Below are positions 5,326 through 10,509 of a stretch of DNA of 10,509 nt, piece by piece. The stretch's first letter is position 1, and each line of letters opens with the position of its first letter. A model generated the notes under the pieces. That model did no database searches, had not been told where the DNA came from, and saw only the letters and a program-made list of their open reading frames with translations. Source of the stretch: DATBIO01 sp036556965 (GTDB taxonomy: Bacteria > Acidobacteriota > Vicinamibacteria > Fen-336); contig DATBIO010000006.1 in assembly GCA_036556965.1 (NCBI GenBank), positions 1 through 10,509 of the forward strand, written 5' to 3'. The position numbers were made by a program, and so were the translations under genes.

Positions 5326-6132
5326 CTATCGCCGGCGGTAGGCGGCCGGGGTCGTCCCCGTCAGCCGGCGGAACACGCGCGTGAAGTGGCTCTGGTCGGC
5401 GAAGCCCGCCTGGGCGGCGACGTCCGCCACGCTGCGCCCCTTCTCCTCGAGCAGGCGGGCGGCGGCGCGAATCCGCGCTTCGCGCGCCAGGTCGCCCAAA
5501 GGTCGTCCCTCCCACCGGCGGACGGCGCGGGCGAGGTGTACGGGATGGACGCCCAGCGCCGCCGCCACCTCGGAGAGCGTCCAGCGCCGCAGGGGCTGCG
5601 CCTCCAGCGTCTCCCGCACGCCGCCCAGCCAGCGCGGCCGTCGCGCGGCGCCCGGGGCGCCCTCACGCATGGCCAGGACCAGCAGCTCCGTGGCCAGCGC
5701 CTCCACGGCCAGGGCCTGTCCCGCCGCGGGGGTGGCGCATTCCTCGCGCAGCCGGCGCGCGATCCAGGCCGCGGGCGCGGGGAGGAGGGCGGCGCGCTCG
5801 GGAAGGGGCCCGACCTCGCGCGTGCGATCGAGCCACCCCGCGGACATCTCCACGGTGAGGAAGCGGCCGCCCCCCTCGTCCACCTGGTCGCGGTGCGTCA
5901 AGAAGGCAGGGTGGAAGCCCACCACGCCGGGCCGGTAGCGCAGCACACGGCGCCCGTCGCTCTCGTGGTATCCGCCCGCCACCAGCACGTTGAAGAAGGC
6001 ATGCTCGTGCGCGTGCTCGGGGAGCACACGCCCCGCCCGGTGCTCCACCTCGGCCACGGTCAGGCCGGAGGCGCGGTAACGGACCTGCGTGTGGCCGTAG
6101 AACGATCCTGCGGTCAGGGCCGCGGTGGCCAT
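5326..6132 (-). CDS. AraC-family transcriptional regulator
   Basis: This 268-residue protein has an N-terminal cupin-like sensor domain and a C-terminal AraC DNA-binding domain. The sensor includes HAHEHAFFNVLVAGGYHE (about 40-57) and RYRPGVVGFHP (65-75). The DNA-binding domain has two helix-turn-helix units, about 184-206 (WTLSEVAAALGVHPVHLARAV) and 233-256 (RSVADVAAQAGFADQSHFTR), ending in the family signature FRRLTGTTPAAYRRR (254-268). The start lies 7 nt after the amidase stop with no Shine-Dalgarno (the minus strand reads CCTCCG), so it is probably translated by coupling as the last gene of the amidase operon. A leaderless start from TCTAAA 6 nt upstream is possible. By position it likely controls the operon it belongs to, but no operator can be read. 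Confidence 0.93.
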   Translation of the reverse strand: MATAALTAGSFYGHTQVRYRASGLTVAEVEHRAGRVLPEHAHEHAFFNVLVAGGYHESDGRRVLRYRPGVVGFHPAFLTHRDQVDEGGGRFLTVEMSAGWLDRTREVGPLPERAALLPAPAAWIARRLREECATPAAGQALAVEALATELLVLAMREGAPGAARRPRWLGGVRETLEAQPLRRWTLSEVAAALGVHPVHLARAVRRWEGRPLGDLAREARIRAAARLLEEKGRSVADVAAQAGFADQSHFTRVFRRLTGTTPAAYRRR

Positions 6133-6139
6133 CGGAGGT

Positions 6140-7759
6140 TTAGACGCCGGAAGGGGTTCCCTGGTCCGGGACGAGCGCGGCGCTGGCCAGGAAGCGCGGG
6201 GCCCGCCGGTGTCGCGTGGCCTGCTCGAAGGCGTAGGCCAGCCGCAGCAGCACCGGCTCGCTCCACGCCGGGCCGATGAAGGACAGGCCCACGGGCAGGC
6301 CGAAGACGTAGCCCGCGGGCACGCTCAGGTTCGGATAGCCGGCCACCGCGGGCGCCGTCGAGCTGCCCCCGCCGAAGTGGTCGCCGTTCACGAGGTCGGT
6401 GAGCCAGGCGGGGCCGCCCGTGGGCGCCACCAGGGCGTCCAGCCGGTGCCGCCGCAGCACGGCGTCGAGGCCCTGGGCACGCGACAGCAGCCGGTTGCGG
6501 GCCAGGGCCTTGCGGTACGCGGGTGTGGTCAGCGGCCCCTTCTCCTGCGCCTGGAGGAACAGCTCCTGGCCGAAGTACGGCATCTCGCGCGCGCGGTTCT
6601 GCTCGTTGAAGGCGATGACGTCGGCCAGCGTCTTCACGCGTGCGCCGGGGCCCAGAGAGGCCAGGTAGGCGTTGAGGTCCGCCTTCAGCTCGTGGAGCAG
6701 GACCTCCAGCTCGCCCTGGTCGTACTCTCCCAGGTGCGGGACGTCGGCGGGGTCCACCAGGGTGGCCCCCTCGCGCTTCAGCACGTCGAGGGCCTCCGCC
6801 ATGCGGGCGTCCACCTCGCGGTGGAAGCCGAACAGCTTGCGCACCACGCCGATGCGCGCGCCCTTCAGGCCGGCGGGGTCGAGGAAGCGGGTGTAGTCGC
6901 CGTGGAGGTGGCCGGCGGCGGCGCGCGTCTCGCCGTCGCGCGCGTCCACCCCGGCCATCGCCGCCAGCAGGATGGCCGCGTCGCGCACGGTGCGCGTCAT
7001 GGGCCCCGCCGTGTCCTGGCTGTGCGCGATGGGGATGATCCCCGCGCGGCTCACCAGGCCCAGCGTGGGCTTGAGGCCCACGATGCCGTTGGCGTTGGCG
7101 GGACAGACGATGGAGCCGTCCGTCTCCGTGCCCACCGCCGCCGCGCAGAGGTTGGCCGACACCGCCGCCCCCGAGCCGGAGCTGGAGCCGCACGGGTTGC
7201 GGTCCAGGGCCCAGGGGTTGCGGCAGGAGCCTCCGCGCGCGCTCCAGCCGCTCGTGGAGCGCGTGGAGCGGATGTTCGCCCACTCGCTCATGTTGGCCTT
7301 GCCCAGCAGCACCGCCCCCGCCGCGCGCAGGCGCGCCGCCACCGTGGCGTCCTGGGCGGGGATCGACCCCTCCAGGGCCAGCGATCCCGCGGTGGTGGTC
7401 ATCCGGTCCGCGGTGTCCACGTTGTCCTTCAGGAGCACGGGTATGCCGTGCAGCGGCCCGCGGGCGCCCTTGGCGCGCCGCTCCGCGTCCAGCGCCTCCG
7501 CGACGGCGAGGGCCTCGGGGTTGGTCTCCAGCACGGAGCGGAGGGTGGGGCCCTGCCCGTCGAGGGCCGCGATCCGTTCGAGGTAGGCCTGGGTCAGGGC
7601 GCGCGCGCTGAGGCTGCCCTCCGCCATCCTCTTCTGCAGGTCGTCCAGCCCGACCTCTTCCAGCTCGAAGGCCGCGTCCGCGGCGGCGGCGCCGCCGTGG
7701 GCCAGGGCGGCGGCGCCCGCGGCCAGGCTGGCCAGGAACTGCCGGCGGTCCCCGCTCAC
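6140..7759 (-). CDS. Amidase-signature family enzyme with Tat signal
   Basis: This 539-residue protein hydrolyses an amide bond using a Ser-cisSer-Lys triad. The N-terminus carries a classical Tat motif (DRRQFLAS, residues 4-11), a hydrophobic stretch and an Ala-rich cleavage area (about 23-29), placing the enzyme in the periplasm. Catalytic elements are Lys111 in PVLLKDN, the cis-Ser within the serine-rich loop PCGSSSGSGAA (189-199) and the nucleophile Ser216 in GTETDGSI. The motifs NPCGSSSGSGAAV, CPANANGIVGLKPT and SQDTAGPMTR resemble exported peptide-amidase-like members more than GatA of the tRNA amidotransferase. The GTG at 7759 is chosen because it gives the intact Tat leader and a GTGA overlap with the nitrilase-like gene; the frame is open further upstream but under that gene. 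It is followed 7 nt later by the AraC gene. All key residues are present; the substrate is unknown. Confidence 0.93.
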   Translation of the reverse strand: MSGDRRQFLASLAAGAAALAHGGAAAADAAFELEEVGLDDLQKRMAEGSLSARALTQAYLERIAALDGQGPTLRSVLETNPEALAVAEALDAERRAKGARGPLHGIPVLLKDNVDTADRMTTTAGSLALEGSIPAQDATVAARLRAAGAVLLGKANMSEWANIRSTRSTSGWSARGGSCRNPWALDRNPCGSSSGSGAAVSANLCAAAVGTETDGSIVCPANANGIVGLKPTLGLVSRAGIIPIAHSQDTAGPMTRTVRDAAILLAAMAGVDARDGETRAAAGHLHGDYTRFLDPAGLKGARIGVVRKLFGFHREVDARMAEALDVLKREGATLVDPADVPHLGEYDQGELEVLLHELKADLNAYLASLGPGARVKTLADVIAFNEQNRAREMPYFGQELFLQAQEKGPLTTPAYRKALARNRLLSRAQGLDAVLRRHRLDALVAPTGGPAWLTDLVNGDHFGGGSSTAPAVAGYPNLSVPAGYVFGLPVGLSFIGPAWSEPVLLRLAYAFEQATRHRRAPRFLASAALVPDQGTPSGV

Positions 7760-8583
7760 GCCCGCACCGAGACCAGCGCCGGGCACAGCTCGGGCCGGCG
7801 GTCGCGCAGGAACAGCGAGCGCGCCGTGCAGGTGGGCAGGAGCCCCAGGTCCAGGTCGGCGATCAGGACCTCGTCGGTCAGGGCGCCGGCCCGGGCCAGG
7901 ATGCGGCCTTCGGCGTCGCTGGCGAAGGACTCGCCCGCGAAGACGAGGTCGCCCTCGTCGCCCACCCGGTTGCACAGCGCGGCGAAATACCCGTTCTGGA
8001 ACGCGGCCACGCGCACCTCCGCCTCGAAGAGGCCCTCCGGCCACTCGCCCACCGTGCCCGCCTGGGGGATGACCACCAGGTCCGCGCCGCCCAGGGCCAG
8101 GGCGCGCATGACCTCGGGGTAGTGGCGGTCGTAGCAGATGGCCACCCCGATGCGCCCGGCCCGGGTGGCGTAGACCTGGGCCCCCGTGTCCCCCGGCTGG
8201 TAGTAGTCCTTCTCGTGGAAACCGGGGAAGTCGGTGACGTGGAGCATGCGCGTGACGCCGAGCAGCCGCCCGTCGGCGTCGATCACGGGCGAGGCGTCGA
8301 AGCAGCTGTCGCCCTCGCGCTCGTACAGGTTGATCACGGTGACCAGGCCCAGCTCCGCGGCCTTCTCCATGAACCGCCGCGTGGTCGGCCCCGGGATCGG
8401 CTCCGCGCCTTGCGCCGCCTCGTGCCGGCCCGGGCGCGAGGGGAAGAAGCGCACGAAGGCCAGCTCGGGGAAGACGACGGCGTCCGCCCCGCGGCCCTTC
8501 GCCTCCTCCATCGCGCGCAGGCCACGCTGGACGTTGGCCTCGCGGTCGTCGGTGGCGTGCTGCTGGACGAGGGCGAGCTTCAT
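7756..8583 (-). CDS. Nitrilase-superfamily C-N hydrolase with catalytic Lys replaced
   Basis: This 275-residue cytoplasmic protein is of normal length for the nitrilase superfamily, which hydrolyses amides, nitriles or N-carbamoyl groups with a Glu-Lys-Cys triad. Glu40 (VFPELAF) and the nucleophile Cys150 (GVAICYDRHYPEVMRALAL) are in place, as is the second conserved Glu124 in GFHEKDYYQPGD. The catalytic Lys, expected in an RKxH motif, reads Met113 (TRMLHVTDFPGF); the codon is ATG, one base from AAG. Surrounding sequence is well kept (VIPQAGTVGEWPEGL, AFQNGYFAALCNRVG, FAGESF), so it does not look like a decaying gene. The group closest by eye is beta-ureidopropionase/N-carbamoylputrescine amidase-like. 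It overlaps the upstream hydrolase by ATGA and the downstream amidase by GTGA, indicating coupled translation and a related role in amide metabolism. Confidence 0.9.
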   Translation of the reverse strand: MKLALVQQHATDDREANVQRGLRAMEEAKGRGADAVVFPELAFVRFFPSRPGRHEAAQGAEPIPGPTTRRFMEKAAELGLVTVINLYEREGDSCFDASPVIDADGRLLGVTRMLHVTDFPGFHEKDYYQPGDTGAQVYATRAGRIGVAICYDRHYPEVMRALALGGADLVVIPQAGTVGEWPEGLFEAEVRVAAFQNGYFAALCNRVGDEGDLVFAGESFASDAEGRILARAGALTDEVLIADLDLGLLPTCTARSLFLRDRRPELCPALVSVRA

Positions 8584-9434
8584 GCCTCGAGCAGCCAGTC
8601 GGCAGCCTCCCGCCAGAGCGTGTCACGGAACCGCCCGCGGAAGAAACCGAAGTGGCCGACCTCCCGTCCCAGCTGCCTCCGCTCCACCGACGCGCGCGTG
8701 TACCAGGCGTGCAGCGCGTCGATGGCGGCGGGGGGCGCGAAGAAGTCGCCCTCCGCCCCGTAGGCCCGGATGCGCGCGCCCACGCGGGCGAAGGCCTCGC
8801 GCCGCGACGGGTCGGGCCCGATCAGGTATTGCGGGTGCCGGCCCCAGCGCGCCCACTCGCGGGCCACGCCGCCGGGCACCGCCGCGCGCATGCCCGCCCA
8901 CGGCGGCACGTAGCCGAAGAGGGCGGTCACGGTGGGGATGAGGCCCAGCCACACGAGGCCCAGGCGGTAGCGCGAGGGACGGGGCCACAGCCCCCAGTAG
9001 CCGCTCTGCGCCGCCACCGTCACCGCGGCCCGCACGCGCTCGTTGCCGGGCGCGATGCCGAAGAGCTGGCCGCCCGCGCTGTGGCCGACCAGGAAGAGCG
9101 GCCCGGCGCCGGTGCCCTCCGCCGCCCAGGCCAGCACTCCCGCCAGGTCCTGCTCTCCCCATTCCGTCAGCGTGGCGCGGAAGCCGCGCAGCCGCGGCGG
9201 CGCGGACCCGCCGATGCCGCGGTAGTCGTAGGTCACCGCGCGCAGGCCGCGCTCGGCCAGGTAGGCCGCGAAGTCCGCGTAGTAGCCGCGCGTCACGGCC
9301 ATGGCCGAGCTGACCACCACCACCCCGCGCGGCGCCGCCGCCGGCTCGAACACGGTGGCGGCCAGGGGGTAGCCGTCGCGGGCGGGCACGCGCGCGACGG
9401 CGTCCACGGGCGGCGCCGTGGCGCCCGCCGCCAT
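8580..9434 (-). CDS. Alpha/beta-hydrolase fold protein
   Basis: This 284-residue protein has a complete predicted triad: nucleophile Ser119 in the elbow VGHSAGGQ (116-123), Asp230 in YGAEGDFFAPP, and His261 in VGHFGFFR. The fold starts with GVVVVSSAMAVTRGYY (37-52, oxyanion region) and VTYDYRGIGGS (67-77). A hydrophobic insert (about 158-180) lies where lid helices sit in this fold. No signal peptide is seen, so it is cytoplasmic. It resembles the COG4757-type predicted esterase/peptidase group, whose substrates are poorly known. The ATG at 9434 is the only usable start in frame and has no Shine-Dalgarno, but it overlaps the stop of a 21-codon open frame (TGATG). It is the first gene of the four-gene operon and overlaps the nitrilase-like gene by ATGA. 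Confidence 0.9.
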   Translation of the reverse strand: MAAGATAPPVDAVARVPARDGYPLAATVFEPAAAPRGVVVVSSAMAVTRGYYADFAAYLAERGLRAVTYDYRGIGGSAPPRLRGFRATLTEWGEQDLAGVLAWAAEGTGAGPLFLVGHSAGGQLFGIAPGNERVRAAVTVAAQSGYWGLWPRPSRYRLGLVWLGLIPTVTALFGYVPPWAGMRAAVPGGVAREWARWGRHPQYLIGPDPSRREAFARVGARIRAYGAEGDFFAPPAAIDALHAWYTRASVERRQLGREVGHFGFFRGRFRDTLWREAADWLLEA

Positions 9435-9499
9435 CAGGTGCGCCTGGCCGGGGTGCGCGTCCCGTCGCCCGTCGCTGTCACGCGCCCGTCCGCCTCCAT
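9434..9499 (-). CDS. Possible 21-residue leader peptide upstream of the hydrolase operon
   Basis: A short minus-strand frame runs from ATG at 9499 through 21 codons (MEADGRVTATGDGTRTPARR then Thr) to TGA, sharing its last base with the ATG of the alpha/beta hydrolase (TGATG). This geometry would allow termination-reinitiation and would explain the missing ribosome site of the hydrolase. Against it, its own start has only GGGG directly before it, and open frames this short are common in GC-rich DNA. It has no recognisable product. Confidence 0.2.
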   Translation of the reverse strand: MEADGRVTATGDGTRTPARRT

Positions 9500-9539
9500 C
9501 CCCGGCCGGCAGCCTACCAGAACGGCGTTGCGCGCATGC

Positions 9540-10509
9540 TCACTCCGCCAGCGCGGCCGCGGGATCGATGCGGCTGGCGCGGCGCGCGGGAAGCGCGCAA
9601 GCGGCCAGCCCCACCAAGGCCAGCAGCAGCGAGGCCAGGGCCACCACGGCGGGGTCCATGGCCCGCACGCCGAAGAGCTGGGCGTCCAGCACCCGGCGGA
9701 CGAGGAAGGCGCCGAGGGCTCCGACCAGGAAGCCCACGGCCACGAGGGACGCGCCCTCGCGAAGGACGAGGTCGAAGATGGAGCGCCCGGTGCCCCCCAG
9801 GGCCATGCGGATCCCGATCTCCCGCGTGCGCTCGGTCACGAGGTAGGCGAGCAGGCCGTAGAGACCGACGGCGGAGAGCAGCAGCGCGACCCCCGCGAAC
9901 CCCGTGGAGATCAGGGCCGGCCAGCGCCGGTTGCGGAGCGCCCTCTCCGTGCGTTGCTCCATGGTGCGCGCGTCGAAGAGGGGCAGCTCGGGGTCGAGGC
10001 CGGCCAGGGCTCCGCGCAGGGAGGCCATGACCGCCTCCTCGCGCCCCGCCGACTTCAGGGCGAAGGTGAGCAGTCGCGAGGGGTCCTGGTCCATCGGGAA
10101 GTAGTACGTGCCCACCGCGCTCCTGCCCGCGATCAGATCGCGCTGGGCGACGTTGCGCACGACCCCCACCACGGTGAAGAAGACGGTCTTCTCGGTCACG
10201 GCCAGGAGGTTGTTGATGTCCTCCGGGAGGTACATGCGCCGGCCGAGGGGGCTCTGGCCGGGCCAGAACCGCGCGGCCAGCCGCTCGTCCACGATCACCA
10301 CGCGCAGCGTGCCCGCGGCGTCGCCGTCGGCGAAGAAGCGGCCCCCCACCAGGCGCACGCCCATGGCCTCGAAGTAGCCAGGCGTCACGGTCACCTGGGC
10401 GGGCGAGATCACGGACTCGCCCGGCTTCATCTGGTAGCCCTCGGCCAGGATGACGGAGTCGCTGTGGGAGCCGCCCAGGGGGATGCTGTCGGTGGCCCCC
10501 GCGGCGGCC
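9540..10509 (-). CDS. MacB/FtsX-type ABC permease C-terminal part, ADOP-like (5' truncated by window)
   Basis: The frame is open to the right edge, so the N-terminus is missing; about 322 codons plus stop are present. The extracytoplasmic MacB-PCD-like domain includes VTVTPGYFEAMGVRLVGGRFF, VVIVDERLAARFWPG and TVVGVVRNV, ending near LDPELPLFDARTMEQR. The FtsX domain follows with about three transmembrane segments (LLLSAVGLYGLLAYLV, LVAVGFLVGALGAFLV, VVALASLLLALVGLAACAL), the cytoplasmic motif RTREIGIRMALG and the tail PARRASRIDPAAALAE. These are hallmarks of permeases related to MacB, and the overall wording matches the acidobacterial ADOP set, which often lacks an adjacent ATPase gene. The role is efflux or mechanotransmission; the cargo is unknown. 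The inner ATG at 10430 is not the start, because conserved-type sequence continues upstream of it. Confidence 0.92.
   Translation of the reverse strand, partial: AAAGATDSIPLGGSHSDSVILAEGYQMKPGESVISPAQVTVTPGYFEAMGVRLVGGRFFADGDAAGTLRVVIVDERLAARFWPGQSPLGRRMYLPEDINNLLAVTEKTVFFTVVGVVRNVAQRDLIAGRSAVGTYYFPMDQDPSRLLTFALKSAGREEAVMASLRGALAGLDPELPLFDARTMEQRTERALRNRRWPALISTGFAGVALLLSAVGLYGLLAYLVTERTREIGIRMALGGTGRSIFDLVLREGASLVAVGFLVGALGAFLVRRVLDAQLFGVRAMDPAVVALASLLLALVGLAACALPARRASRIDPAAALAE

Noticed and set aside
6140..8626. Extension of the amidase to 828 residues starting at 8626
   Set aside because: The added part is a shadow of the nitrilase-like gene. The GTG at 7759 starts exactly at the Tat leader and makes a GTGA overlap.
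1..10509. Search for defence, toxin-antitoxin, phage, integrase or IS genes and tRNA/rRNA
   Set aside because: No such motifs or terminal repeats were seen. The gene content is metabolic and envelope-related with uniform composition.

Overview
This is a very GC-rich window (roughly three quarters G+C by eye) of ordinary chromosomal character, densely packed with short or overlapping gene junctions. The truncated permease at the right edge closely resembles the ADOP (acidobacterial duplicated orphan permease) branch of MacB/FtsX-type proteins. With the exported coiled-coil/TPR protein and the Tat-exported amidase, this suggests an uncultured Acidobacteriota-like Gram-negative bacterium. Myxococcota or Gemmatimonadota cannot be excluded from sequence alone. 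I see no phage, IS element, tRNA/rRNA, CRISPR array or defence locus.

Left part (1-2505): the last codons of a forward gene face a minus-strand cell-envelope pair across a strong GC hairpin. The pair is an exported protein with a TPR-like segment and a heptad coiled coil, coupled by a GTGA overlap to an exported LolA/LolB-fold-like protein. Upstream of it, also on the minus strand, is murI (glutamate racemase), which supplies D-glutamate for peptidoglycan.

Middle (2506-5319): murI diverges from a forward M20-fold hydrolase with only 19 bp between the start codons. That gap holds a symmetric AT-rich element that could act as a bidirectional promoter giving leaderless mRNAs. The M20 gene overlaps tail-to-tail with a YbaK/ProX-type trans-editing domain gene. 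That gene in turn diverges from a DJ-1/PfpI-superfamily protein with a possible Tat leader.

Right part (5326-9434): four minus-strand genes form a compact operon, in transcription order an alpha/beta hydrolase, a nitrilase-superfamily C-N hydrolase, a Tat-exported amidase-signature enzyme and an AraC-family regulator. The first three are joined by ATGA and GTGA overlaps, and the regulator starts 7 nt after the amidase stop. This looks like a small amide-handling operon with its own regulator, but no substrate can be read from the sequence. A short open frame ending in TGATG at the first gene's start may be a leader peptide. The ADOP-like permease fragment lies upstream, 105 bp away.

The main biological oddity is that three unrelated enzymes here lack residues normally counted as catalytic. 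The M20 protein has Met/Asn/Met where three metal ligands are expected, the nitrilase homologue has Met for the catalytic Lys, and the YbaK homologue has Asn for the catalytic Lys. These are probably subfamily traits rather than local damage, because the surrounding motifs are intact. I found nothing that amounts to a clearly new multi-gene system.
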